From JAGWAJ01 sp026707615 (GTDB lineage: Bacteria > Acidobacteriota > Vicinamibacteria > Vicinamibacterales > UBA8438): a stretch of 64,000 bases of DNA. The stretch is taken from the NCBI GenBank assembly GCA_965207595.1, contig CBDBMW010000013.1, positions 1,488,001 through 1,552,000 of the forward strand, given 5' to 3'. The first letter of the stretch is position 1, and each line of letters starts with the position of its first letter. Shown here piece by piece: positions 19,990 to 28,524 of this stretch. Both the position numbers and the translations under genes were made by a program. A model generated the notes under the pieces. The model searched no databases, was not told the origin of the DNA, and saw nothing but the letters and a program-made list of their open reading frames with translations.

Positions 19990-20571
19990 ATGGCCAGCGT
20001 CACCGTCACCCGCGTGATCGAAGCGCCCGCGGACGTCGTCTTCCGCACTGTGGCCGACATCGGCCGCTTCTCGCAGGCGGTGCCGCACATCGTCAACGTG
20101 GAGTTCCTTTCGGAGGTGCGCTCCGGCGTCGGGACGCGCTTCCGCGAGACGCGACTGATGAACGGGCGGGAGGCGTCGACGGAGCTCGAGGTGACGGAGT
20201 ACGTCGAGAACGACCACGTGCGCATCGTTTCCGAGGCCGGCGGGACCATCTGGGACACGGTGTTCACGGTGTCGCCGGCGGGCGGGAGCACCGAGCTGAC
20301 GATGGTGATGGACGCCCGCCCGCAGAAGCTCTCTGCCCGACTGGCCGTTCCCCTGATGCTGCGCATGGTCAAGGGCGCCGTCGAGACGGACATGGATGCG
20401 GTCAAGGTGTTCTGCGAGCGGCCCGTCGAGCCGGCCGGACAGGCGGGGACCCCACCGGCGGAGACTCTACCGGCGGAGACGGCCGGACCCGCGGCGGCGG
20501 CCGGATCGGCGGGTGCGACGCCGTCGGCGGTGACCGCCGCGGCGCCGCCTCCGGACATGAAACCCTCGTAG
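19990..20571 (+). CDS. SRPBCC (START-like) family protein with low-complexity tail
   Basis: 193 residues. Positions 1-145 are a typical polyketide-cyclase/dehydrase-like fold (VTRVIEAPADVVFRTVADIG at the start, then FRETRLMNGREASTELEVTE and a long C-terminal helix). The last ~45 residues are Ala/Pro/Glu/Thr-rich and look disordered. These domains bind hydrophobic ligands; the ligand here is unknown. GAGAGGAGTC precedes the ATG. Confidence 0.8.
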   Translation: MASVTVTRVIEAPADVVFRTVADIGRFSQAVPHIVNVEFLSEVRSGVGTRFRETRLMNGREASTELEVTEYVENDHVRIVSEAGGTIWDTVFTVSPAGGSTELTMVMDARPQKLSARLAVPLMLRMVKGAVETDMDAVKVFCERPVEPAGQAGTPPAETLPAETAGPAAAAGSAGATPSAVTAAAPPPDMKPS

Positions 20572-20636
20572 GGCACGACGCCCGCGGAGGACGTAACCTC
20601 CCCGCGAGAGCTCCGCCCCACCGGCAGGAGGTCGAC

Positions 20637-22043
20637 ATGCACGCAGAAGGTCCGTCGTCAAGCTGCGGTCGTCCCGTTCGCGCCTTTCTTCTCGCGGCAG
20701 CGCTGGTCTGCTTCGCCGCCTCGTCCGGGGAAGCGCAATCGGCCCCGGCCGGACAGCCCTCCGCGGTGGCTCCGGTCACCGACGCCATGCTGCAGGACCC
20801 GGCGCCGGAGGACTGGCTGATGTGGCGCCGCACCCTCGACGGCTGGGGCTACAGCCCGCTCGACGAGATCGACCGGGAGAACGTCGGGACGCTGCGCATG
20901 GTCTGGAGCCGGGGGCTCGGGCCGGGCCTGCAGCAGGGGACGCCGCTCGTCCACGACGGCGTCCTGTACATGCCGAACCCGCAGGACGTCGTCCAGGCGA
21001 TCGACGCCGCAAGCGGCGATCTGCGCTGGGAGCACCGCCGCGACCGTCCCGACGACCTCGACGAGTACATGCTCGCCAGCCTGACCGACATCAATCGCAA
21101 CCTGGCCATCCACGGAACGCGCATCATCGACACGAGCGGCGACGACTACGTCTTCGCCCTCGACGCGGCGACCGGCGAGCTCGTCTGGGAGACCGAGATC
21201 CTCGACTACCGGGTGAACCCGGCCAACCAGAGCTCGGGGCCCATCATCGCCGGCGGCAAGGTCGTCTCGGGGCGCGGCTGCACGCCGCGCGGCGGCCCCG
21301 ACGCCTGCGTCATCGTCGCCCACGACGCGGAGACCGGCGAGGAGCTGTGGCGGCGGCGCACCATCCCGGCCCCCGGAGAGCCGGGAGACGAGACGTGGGG
21401 CGGCGTGCCGTTCGAGGAGCGCAGGCACGTCGGGGCGTGGATGGTCCCGAGCTACGACCCGGAGCTGAACCTCGTCTACATCGGCACGTCGGTCACGTCG
21501 CCGGCGCCGAAGTTCATGATCGGCGGCGTGGGGAACAAGCACCTGTACCACAACTCCACCCTCGCCCTCGACGCCGACACGGGCGAGATCGCCTGGTACT
21601 ACCAGCACCTGAACGACAGCTGGGACCTCGACCATCCCTTCGAGCGCCTGCTGGTCGACACCGCGGTGCGGCCGGATCCGTCCGCCGTCGCCTGGATCAA
21701 CCCGCGGCTGCGGCCGGGGGAGGAGCGGCGCGTGATGACCGGCATCCCCGGCAAGACGGGCATCGTCTACACCCTCGACCGCGCCACCGGGGAGTTCCTC
21801 TGGGCGACGCCCACCGTGGCCCAGAACGTCGTCAGCAGCATCGACGGGGCGACCGGCGCGGTGTCGGAGAACTCCGAGGTCGTCTTCCGTCGCGAGGGGC
21901 AGGAGGTGCTGGCCTGCCCGACGCTGATCGGCGGGAAGGACTGGGAGTCCGTCGACAGATCGTCGGAGAAACCAGCAATCCCTGGATTTATTGGAGAATC
22001 CTCTACCCAAACGGGTCCAAAACGGCCAGAAAACGGCTGGTAG
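20637..22043 (+). pseudogene. 5' part of a PQQ-dependent dehydrogenase split by the integrative element
   Basis: 437 native codons from a signal-peptide start through LACPTLIGGKDWE: propeller motifs WLMWRRTLDGWGYSPLDEID, VFALDAATGELVWETEI, STLALDADTGEIAWYYQHLN, DSWDLDHPFE with the probable catalytic Asp, and TLDRATGEFLWATP. At 21948 the frame enters foreign DNA, adds 30 unrelated codons and stops. The missing C-terminus lies in the same phase at 49027-49503; joining the parts at the shared GGACTGGGAG gives 595 residues, a normal family length. Without its last propeller blades the product is probably inactive. Confidence 0.9.
21938..21947 (+). other. attL: direct repeat GGACTGGGAG
   Basis: Ten bases identical to 49017-49026. 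The left side is chromosomal (end of the intact PQQ dehydrogenase coding part), the right side is element DNA. With one mismatch the identity extends a further 3 bp (CCG) at both sites. Confidence 0.82.
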
Positions 22044-22251
22044 AATCGGAAATGGCTGGCAGTCCGGCTGGCACTTGTGACCTTGGGTGAAGACGCGGGG
22101 AAGTGGTATTGCGTGGCATGGCTCGATCCACGTGAAGGGGCGCATCGGCCAAGTGGAAGGGGGACATCGGATCGCAGCCCGCGTCGCGAGCCCGGCCGCC
22201 AAGGCAGACGATCCAGCGGTACCGTTTGTCACCGTTGACCGGCACGTCTTG

Positions 22252-22851
22252 CTAGCTGCTCTCTGCCCCAGCCTCGGAAGGCGCAGGTATTGGCGGCACG
22301 TTTGTGTCGGCTGGCCGAACCGCGTCGAGTAGAGCCTCCCCGCGGCGATCGTAGCGCGTCAGCAAGTCCCGTCCGGCTCTCCAGCAGAGCCAAGATGTCG
22401 AGAGCCAGAACGCCGCCGCCGCGCAGAGCGAGGGATCCCAGACGAGACCGCGCTGCAGGAGCCACGAGAAAAACAGCCCGGACGACGCGACGATGATGTT
22501 TCCGTGAAACTGAGCGTATCGGTAGAGCTGAGTCACGAGATTCTGGTATGCGATCTCCTGGTGCCCGGCCCGACGGGTTTCCCAATCCTCGGTGCAAGAG
22601 CGACTCGACCGCCAGAGCTTGTCGATCGTCTCAGACCGTACGCCGCTGATCAGCACGCCCAGACCCGCCGCCAACAGCACAATCATGACGAGTGTCTCGA
22701 AGCCGCTCGGGCCGTAATCGCCGGGTCCGACTCCCAGCCACGCGCGCAGAACCTCGGAGTGGAGGGACAGCGCCAGCAGGCCGATCAACCCGGGAAACAT
22801 GAAGGCGATCGCGAGCCCGAACATTTTCTCGACGTTGTTTGGTACTTGCAT
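22252..22851 (-). CDS. Four-span membrane protein of unknown function
   Basis: 199 residues with two pairs of hydrophobic segments: AIAFMFPGLIGLLALSL and TLVMIVLLAAGLGVLISGV, then NIIVASSGLFFSWLLQRGLV and LCAAAAFWLSTSWLCW. A charged cytoplasmic-looking loop (SCTEDWETRRAGHQEIAYQN) lies between. ATG at 22851 is chosen because GGAGG lies 5 nt upstream. It is divergent from the next gene. It could be cargo or an accessory defence protein, but nothing in the sequence establishes this. Confidence 0.65.
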   Translation of the reverse strand: MQVPNNVEKMFGLAIAFMFPGLIGLLALSLHSEVLRAWLGVGPGDYGPSGFETLVMIVLLAAGLGVLISGVRSETIDKLWRSSRSCTEDWETRRAGHQEIAYQNLVTQLYRYAQFHGNIIVASSGLFFSWLLQRGLVWDPSLCAAAAFWLSTSWLCWRAGRDLLTRYDRRGEALLDAVRPADTNVPPIPAPSEAGAESS

Positions 22852-22958
22852 CTCATGCCTCCGCACCGGGACAACCGTTGACGTACTTCCTGGTACTGTA
22901 CAACCATTGACAATCTGTGCCGGCTAGTGGTCCAATGGCGTGAGGAGAAAGCGTCGAC

Positions 22959-23639
22959 ATGACTCACCACCAGAGCACAGCGAGATTCTGGAGGCGCATC
23001 GGTGCTGCGGCTACGGTGCTGCTTCTGCCTGCGCTGGCGGCGGCACAGCCCGAGATTGCGCTCGGCAACGTCCGCATAGTGCCCGATCCGAGCGACGGCG
23101 AGCGCATGCGGATCCTGGTGGAGGCCGAGGTTGAGGGTTTTCTCACCGCGGTTGATCAGCAGATCAGCGCTGCGCTGACACACAGCTGTTCCAGGCGGCC
23201 GTACAGAGCGGGCGGCACCAGGATCCTCACTGCTGGCGACCACCTGTCGCTCTCAACGCCCGTGCGCTACGAGCAATGGGTGTGCGCTTTCTTCAAGACG
23301 CGGCTGTTCAGGACGACGTTCGACACTGAGTGGTCGATCCAGGTGAACTCGCCAGCAAGACTCGACAACCTCAGACTCACGGCCGGCGTCGAGAACCTGA
23401 AGGGAATCCCAGGCGAAGTCGAGCAGTGGTTCGATCTGCAGGAGCGCCTGCGGACCAGCATCGACATCCCGGTCCCGACGGACTGCGGCCCCTGCCGATG
23501 CTCCGACTTGGTCGAGGCCCTCGACCCGATTGTGAAGAAGTTCACTTTCGAGGATCGAGGAGGCGGGAACTTGTTGGTCAAGGGGGATCTCTCCACATCC
23601 AACGACGTGACTCGTTTGGTGCAATGTGCTTCGAGGTGA
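22959..23639 (+). CDS. Secreted protein of unknown function
   Basis: 226 residues with a signal peptide (AAATVLLLPALAAAQ). The mature part is beta-rich in appearance (IALGNVRIVPDPSDGERMRI, WSIQVNSPARLDNLRLTAGV) and has six cysteines, including a CGPCRC cluster that could form disulfides. Cargo at the left end of the element, starting 107 bp from the divergent membrane-protein gene. No family recognised. Confidence 0.62.
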   Translation: MTHHQSTARFWRRIGAAATVLLLPALAAAQPEIALGNVRIVPDPSDGERMRILVEAEVEGFLTAVDQQISAALTHSCSRRPYRAGGTRILTAGDHLSLSTPVRYEQWVCAFFKTRLFRTTFDTEWSIQVNSPARLDNLRLTAGVENLKGIPGEVEQWFDLQERLRTSIDIPVPTDCGPCRCSDLVEALDPIVKKFTFEDRGGGNLLVKGDLSTSNDVTRLVQCASR

Positions 23640-24132
23640 GGCTCATCACGAGGTTGGGGGTGTAGCCTGCCACTTGTACCACCGTGTACCTACGTCGCTC
23701 GCACCGGCGCCCGATCGCCCCAGGTTGGGCCGCCGCGTCGCGAGTCCTGACCGCTGCTAGGTCGAGAGCGCCTGCTCCGCCGACGGTTCCGGCCCCGTGC
23801 AGGGTAATTCGACAGCCACCGTCGCCGGACTGACGGACGACCGACTGCACGCCCAGCCGTCCCCATCACCAGCTAACACCTCCGGTTCGCCCAACCCGAT
23901 CCTCGTGTTCAGCGTCCTGAAACGCCAGGGGTCGGAGCGGGCCACCAACGGAGATCGAGAACAGAACCAATGTCAGACCATGCGGCAACCGAGGAGAATC
24001 TGGCATCAACGGGAACCGTGATCCAGGACCAGAAGCCCGATCCTTTGGCGGACCCTGAAGGAGGTCGCAGAGGGTCGGGAGGGGAGGTGGAACGGAGCGC
24101 ACAGGCCAGGAGATGCCGCAATTGACTGTGAT

Positions 24133-24177
24133 CAGACCACATCACCAGATCACAGCCAGATCACACGCCAGATCACA
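24133..24177. repeat. Four iteron-like repeats CAGATCACA
   Basis: CAGATCACA occurs exactly at 24146, 24157 and 24169, with a one-mismatch copy (CAGACCACA) at 24133, spaced 11-13 bp so that the copies face roughly one side of the helix. They lie in the 867-bp gap 23640-24506 between convergent genes, where I see no gene. Candidates are recombinase arm sites, a replication or transfer origin, or operators. A GC hairpin (CCCGGC at 24381-24386, GCCGGG at 24394-24399) lies further right, downstream of the convergent minus-strand gene. Confidence 0.55.
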
Positions 24178-24506
24178 TTGGTTCAGTCGAAAAGACCCCA
24201 TAAACATTGACCCAACTGGGCATGACGATCCACACCGAAAACCAGAGCGGGGTCGGGAAAAAGCCGGGAGCGACCCTGCCTCAGACCTTCGGTCTTCGGC
24301 CCCGGCATGTGTTCCTCCGTCACACCCGCCGGGTCGGGTCGCTCCCTCGAAAGTGTTCCCTGCGGGAAGGCTCCACGGCGCCCGGCATTCGGCGCCGGGC
24401 CACTGCGCGGTTTACTTGGTCACAGGTCGCGGCGGCGTTGACGGACGGTCAGGGTGAACCGTAATGGGCCCCCGCCTGTACGCTGACGTGGTCGATCCGC
24501 CGGGTC

Positions 24507-25220
24507 CTACGGTAGTCGACGCAATGTGCTTGCTGGCCAGGGGATGGACTCCCACCCACCTCCAGCTCTTCGCCGACCGCCGTCTCGACCTCCGCAGCTA
24601 CCAGGCGGGAAAGCTCGCACTCCACTAGCAACGACGACATAGCCATTCGGCGGCAACCTGATTTGCGGCCGTCCCTCGCAAGCGTCGACTTCATACAACC
24701 AAGATCCGTCGTCGAATGGGCCGAGCTTCTGAATGACCATCCGCCCTCGACGGCCACATCGAGACACGCCCGGTTGGTTCCTCGATACAACAACGTATCC
24801 AGCAGGTATACGCTGGTCCTGACACACCTCAAGGGAAGTCCCGATAGGAGGCTGCAAGACCGTACCCGCAGGAGGCTGCCAAGCCGTGCGTTGGGAAGCA
24901 GTAGAGCTGGCAAGCTCAAGAACCGGTTCTCGCTCGGCAAGGAGCAGATCTCGAACCTCATCGGTACAAGTCCAACGTGCTGTGCACGTCCAATCCTCGT
25001 CGCCAATCTGACGGCACGCGCAATCTGCTACGGTGTACCTGCCACAGCTCTGTCGCGCAGCATCGGCGGCGCGGGACTGCGCAAGACCGCACGCATCGCT
25101 CCGCGTGTTGCCGTCGGCGGCTGCTGAACCGGAGCCTTGCTGGGCGATGGGCGCAGCGACGGCCGACAAGACCACGACAATCAGCGCAACGAGACGAACG
25201 CGTCGAATTTGGCTACGCAC
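24507..25220 (-). CDS. Secreted cysteine-rich protein of unknown function
   Basis: 237 residues from GTG at 25220, which overlaps the stop of the preceding small gene by 8 nt. A signal peptide (VALIVVVLSAVAAPIA) precedes a region with several cysteines (CGLAQSRAADAARQSCGRY, CACRQIGDEDWTCTARWTC). A later segment has the repeated theme PPAGTVLQPPIGTSLEVC. Third gene of a small minus-strand operon of exported proteins. No family recognised. Confidence 0.55.
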   Translation of the reverse strand: MRSQIRRVRLVALIVVVLSAVAAPIAQQGSGSAAADGNTRSDACGLAQSRAADAARQSCGRYTVADCACRQIGDEDWTCTARWTCTDEVRDLLLAEREPVLELASSTASQRTAWQPPAGTVLQPPIGTSLEVCQDQRIPAGYVVVSRNQPGVSRCGRRGRMVIQKLGPFDDGSWLYEVDACEGRPQIRLPPNGYVVVASGVRAFPPGSCGGRDGGRRRAGGGWESIPWPASTLRRLP

Positions 25221-25476
25221 GGCGATACCTCACACTGACTTGAGCCGACCACTTCCCGGATTCCACCCGCCTTGCGGCCAGCGTCCCGGCGTTGGCGGGT
25301 TCGAGGAAGTCGTCTTGCATCGTCTGGGCCGTGGTTTCCGCCACGCGGCGGACATCTGGCGCCGACCTGTGCGTCACCGTCTCCATCCCGTCCAGCCAGG
25401 ATTGCGTCTGCGCCTGTGCCGGGGTGATCAGCGACACCAACAGCCCGAGCGGAACCGCGAGCAGGCAGCTCCTCAT
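25213..25476 (-). CDS. Small secreted protein
   Basis: 87 residues from ATG 25476 with GGAGG 8 nt upstream. Signal peptide MRSCLLAVPLGLLVSLITPA ends before QAQTQS; the rest is short and polar. It lies 14 bp after the gene at 25491-25751, and its stop overlaps the next start, so the three genes appear co-transcribed and coupled. Function unknown. Confidence 0.6.
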   Translation of the reverse strand: MRSCLLAVPLGLLVSLITPAQAQTQSWLDGMETVTHRSAPDVRRVAETTAQTMQDDFLEPANAGTLAARRVESGKWSAQVSVRYRRA

Positions 25477-25490
25477 CGCCGTTGCCTCCT

Positions 25491-25751
25491 TCAGTCCGAA
25501 CATCCCCGGTTGATCCACCCTGACCGGCTGCCGTCGTGGTGTTCGCGGTCGTGCTCGTCGCGGTCGCGCGCAGCGGCTGCCCAGGCGATGTTATCGTTGG
25601 GGTGAACGCGGCACGCGCCCCGCCATTCGAGGTGCTCGGTCACACAGCGTGCCGGGTAGTAACCCTGCTGGTTCGCCACCAGGACCACAGCCCCTGCCAG
25701 GAGCATCCCGAGCGCGGTCACCACGCTCCATCGGGACAGCCTCATCATCAT
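25491..25751 (-). CDS. Small exported or membrane-anchored protein
   Basis: 86 residues with one N-terminal hydrophobic segment (VVTALGMLLAGAVVLVA), then a short Asp/Arg/His-rich tail (AARDRDEHDREHHDGSRS). First gene of the three-gene minus-strand unit. The 269 bp upstream (25752-26020) hold no other gene and presumably its promoter; a short palindrome GGCACT-TAC-AGTGCC at 25901-25915 could be an operator. Confidence 0.5.
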   Translation of the reverse strand: MMMRLSRWSVVTALGMLLAGAVVLVANQQGYYPARCVTEHLEWRGACRVHPNDNIAWAAAARDRDEHDREHHDGSRSGWINRGCSD

Positions 25752-26020
25752 GGTGACTCCTCGTTGGTTCCTGCCTGTGGTACCCGCCCGCCCTTGGTGA
25801 GGTCAGACTGCGCCATCGGGCTCTGCTGAAATCGTACGCGGTTTCGAGAAAATGTCAAGCCCCGGGGGTGGCGTATGTGGCCTAGACAGAATAGTTTACC
25901 GGCACTTACAGTGCCCGGCAGCCAGCGTCAACCCATGAACCCGCCGCGTGGGTGTGCGAAGACAGTGGCGCGGGCGGACCTGAGCGGCTTGATGAGCGAG
26001 GGTTCCGGCACCCGGAGGCG

Positions 26021-26055
26021 GAAGGTGCGGCGCGCACAGCGCGCGCCGCACCTTC
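26021..26055 (-). terminator. Perfect 15-bp-arm hairpin after the ArdC-like gene
   Basis: Arms GAAGGTGCGGCGCGC (26021-26035) and its exact complement (26041-26055) with a 5-nt loop, beginning 6 nt past the stop of the minus-strand ArdC-like gene. It probably ends the long conjugation transcript. No T-run follows. Confidence 0.65.
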
Positions 26056-26061
26056 CCAAGG

Positions 26062-27201
26062 TCAACGGCTTGGGCCGCTGATTGCGCCGCGGTCACAGAT
26101 GTCCAAGCCGGCCTTGAACGCGGGCGTCGAAGGGGCGGCGTCGCGCGGCGTTATTGACGGTTGAGGCTGTGAGACACGGGCGGGCTCGGGCTCGGTGAGC
26201 GGCCGGTCCGGATCACGTTCGACCGTCCGGCCTGCTCCGTCGTCGTGACGCTCTGGTTGCGCCCTGTCGTGGCTCTGGCTACGCTCGCGTTCACGGGTGA
26301 TCAGCCAGTCGGAGATGCGTTGCGCATCGACGGCTGCGGACCGGATCTCTTTCGGATCGTTTTCGAGAGCCTTGATCCACGAGGCGACGTACGCCGTGCC
26401 ATGCCGCGGCTCGTGGCCGACGCCGAGGCGCTCGCCGGTCATCATCGCGGCGATCTCGGCCCGCAGCTCCTCACGGGCGTAGGCCTCCGAGCCGAAGCCG
26501 CCGTGCTTCACCAGGGTGGGCCGGTTCAGACGGTCCGGGTGCCCGGTCGCGTGTCCCAGCTCGTGCAGCGCCGTGTGCGTGTAGGCGGACTGCGACGCGA
26601 ACTGGCTGCGCTCGGGCAGCACGACGCGGTCGTCCTTCATGCTGTAGTAGGCGCGGTCGCCGGCGACGTGGTCGACCCGGACCCCGCTGCCGCGGATGAG
26701 CGCCTCGGCGCGCTCGTGCCCCTCCCACTCCGGCCCCGCCGCCTGGAGCGAGCGGAGCTTGAGGCCCTCGGTCTGCTCCATGTTGAAGACGTACTGGACC
26801 TTGACGAGCGGCCGGTCGCGCTGGACCCATTCGAGCCTCTTGCGGCCTTCCTCGTCGAGCACGGGGTTGCCGCGCTCGTCGCGGGCGGTGCGCCGCTGCC
26901 GCCACTCGACGTACATGATGGGGGTGCCCTTCTCGCCCTTGCGGACGTGCCCGCCCGCCTCCTGGATCTGGCGGTAGCCGCCCCAGCGCGGGTCGGCGTA
27001 GCCGCGCTCCAGTCCGTTCAGGGCCAGGTACAGCGCGTTGCCCCCGCGGTAGTCGCGTCCGCTCTGGAAGTTGTGCGGCAGGATGCGCTCGCCGGGCTTC
27101 CACGGTTTCTGCCAGGGCGCGGTCCCCGCTTCGAGCGCCTTGATGATGCGTGCGGCGAACTGCGCGTGGTACTCGTCGGCCCGCTCTCGCGCCTTGGCCA
27201 T
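26062..27201 (-). CDS. ardC: ArdC-like antirestriction protein (ssDNA-binding plus zincin domain)
   Basis: 379 residues. The N-terminal part (about 5-150) is the ArdC ssDNA-binding domain (WQKPWKPGERILPHNFQSGR, GGNALYLALNGLERGY, VRKGEKGTPIMY). The C-terminal part is a metallopeptidase-like domain with HELGHATGH at 213-221 and a downstream glutamate in EELRAEIAAMM. ArdC-type proteins protect incoming single-stranded DNA from restriction during conjugation, which fits this element. The last ~60 residues are a low-complexity tail. The start overlaps the previous stop as ATGA. Confidence 0.88.
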   Translation of the reverse strand: MAKARERADEYHAQFAARIIKALEAGTAPWQKPWKPGERILPHNFQSGRDYRGGNALYLALNGLERGYADPRWGGYRQIQEAGGHVRKGEKGTPIMYVEWRQRRTARDERGNPVLDEEGRKRLEWVQRDRPLVKVQYVFNMEQTEGLKLRSLQAAGPEWEGHERAEALIRGSGVRVDHVAGDRAYYSMKDDRVVLPERSQFASQSAYTHTALHELGHATGHPDRLNRPTLVKHGGFGSEAYAREELRAEIAAMMTGERLGVGHEPRHGTAYVASWIKALENDPKEIRSAAVDAQRISDWLITRERERSQSHDRAQPERHDDGAGRTVERDPDRPLTEPEPARVSQPQPSITPRDAAPSTPAFKAGLDICDRGAISGPSR

Positions 27202-27392
27202 CACCGCTCCTCCTCGATGGCTCCGGCCTCGTCTTCGAGGTCCACGTCCCAGCCGGCGAGCGCGTCCAGCGACGGTGCTTCGATGGGCCGCCCCGTACGA
27301 AACAGCTCCCCGATAGCGTCGTCGAACTCCTCCCGCGTCGTGACCCGGACCGGCTCTTGCGCGCCGGCGTCCTTCCCATCCGTACTGCTCAT
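27201..27392 (-). CDS. Small acidic protein coupled to ardC
   Basis: 63 residues, strongly acidic (TTREEFDDAIGELF, WDVDLEDEAGAIEEER). ATG 27392 has GGAGG 8 nt upstream; the stop overlaps the ardC start by 4 nt, indicating coupling. Small acidic proteins next to antirestriction genes may be DNA mimics or partners, but no family is recognised and that role is speculative. Confidence 0.6.
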   Translation of the reverse strand: MSSTDGKDAGAQEPVRVTTREEFDDAIGELFRTGRPIEAPSLDALAGWDVDLEDEAGAIEEER

Positions 27393-27468
27393 CGTCGGTT
27401 CCTCCATTCCATCGGTTGACGACCCGCTGCGACACCGCGGGCCGCAACCTGCTCAGTCCATTGCTCGA

Positions 27469-28524
27469 TCACTTCCGGGCTCGACGCCTCCGCTGTCCTC
27501 GCTTCTGCCGCCAGGCCGAAGACCGCGGCGGCTCGACCGGCGACGAGACGCTGGAGCCGGTGGCGGATGGCGGCGGCGCCGGCCAGACGGTCTCGACGAC
27601 CCAACGGTTCTCTTGCGCGTCGTAGTCGCGGACGCGCACCATCTGGTCGACGCGGCGGACGCCCTCAGGCGTCCGGGTCTGATGAATGACGGCCTCGATG
27701 CCGTCGACGACGCCGCGGCAGACGACGGCCCAGGGCAGCGCATCGCTCGCCTGCATGGCGCAGGTCGCCAGCCGCGACAGGGCCGCGGCGGCGTTGTTGG
27801 CGTGCACCGTGGCCAAGCTGCCGCCGTGCCCGGTGTTGAGCGCCTGGAGCAGGTCGGCGGCCTCGGCGCCGCGGACCTCGCCGACGACGATGTGGTCGGG
27901 CCGGTGGCGCAGCGCGTGGCGTACCAGGTCGCGGATGGTGACGCCGCGGTCGCCGAGCCCGCGCGCCTCGAACCGCAGGCCGTTGGTCCGGCGCAGCCGC
28001 AGCTCCAGCGTGTCCTCGATGGAGACGACGCGGCCGTCGGCGGGCAGCAGCGACACCAGCGCGTTCAGCAGCGTCGTCTTGCCGGAGCCGGTGCCGCCGG
28101 AGATCAGGACGTTGCGTCCCTGGCGCAGCACGGCCGCGGTCTCGTCGACGACGGCCGCCGGAAGCGATCCGCTCGCGGTCAGCTCACTGACAGTGAAGGC
28201 TCGGCCGCCGAAGCGGCGGATGGTGATCGCGGCCGTCGGCGCGGCCGGCGGGCCGCAGATGGCGACGCGGGAGCCGTCGGCGAGCCGGGCGTCGATGACC
28301 GGCTCGGAGAGCGGGTCCCGGCCGAGCGGCCGGGCGATCTGGACGGCGGCGCGCGCCACCGCGTCGGCCGTCAGCTCCGGCGCGTCGAGCGCCGTCATGC
28401 GGCCGGCGCGCTCGATGAAGACCGTCCCCGGGCCGTTGATCATCACCTCGGAGACCGCCTCGTCGCCGAGTGCGGCTTCGAGCCCCGGCAGGAACGGCGT
28501 CAGGTCGGCGACGGTCAGCTCCAT
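27469..28524 (-). CDS. virB11: VirB11/TrbB-type secretion ATPase
   Basis: 351 residues. Hexameric ATPase that powers type IV secretion from the cytoplasmic face. Visible: N-terminal domain (VSEVMINGPGTVFIERAG), Walker A GGTGSGKTT, Asp box SIEDTLELRL, Walker B region HIVVGEVRGAEA and His box TGHGGSLATVHAN. A basic, low-complexity tail ends the protein. Its ATG directly abuts the virD4 stop with no gap, placing it at the end of the conjugation operon. Confidence 0.93.
   Translation of the reverse strand: MELTVADLTPFLPGLEAALGDEAVSEVMINGPGTVFIERAGRMTALDAPELTADAVARAAVQIARPLGRDPLSEPVIDARLADGSRVAICGPPAAPTAAITIRRFGGRAFTVSELTASGSLPAAVVDETAAVLRQGRNVLISGGTGSGKTTLLNALVSLLPADGRVVSIEDTLELRLRRTNGLRFEARGLGDRGVTIRDLVRHALRHRPDHIVVGEVRGAEAADLLQALNTGHGGSLATVHANNAAAALSRLATCAMQASDALPWAVVCRGVVDGIEAVIHQTRTPEGVRRVDQMVRVRDYDAQENRWVVETVWPAPPPSATGSSVSSPVEPPRSSAWRQKRGQRRRRARK

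Noticed and set aside
21900..22100. tRNA gene as integration site
   Set aside because: No cloverleaf-like sequence was seen at either junction; the target is the coding sequence of a PQQ dehydrogenase.
22252..22851. Anti-phage effector identity for the four-span membrane protein
   Set aside because: Membrane topology alone is not evidence; no effector domain or partner sensor gene is adjacent.
24207..24464. Possible 85-codon gene in the convergent gap of the element
   Set aside because: No ribosome site, atypical composition, no signal or domain; treated as noncoding.
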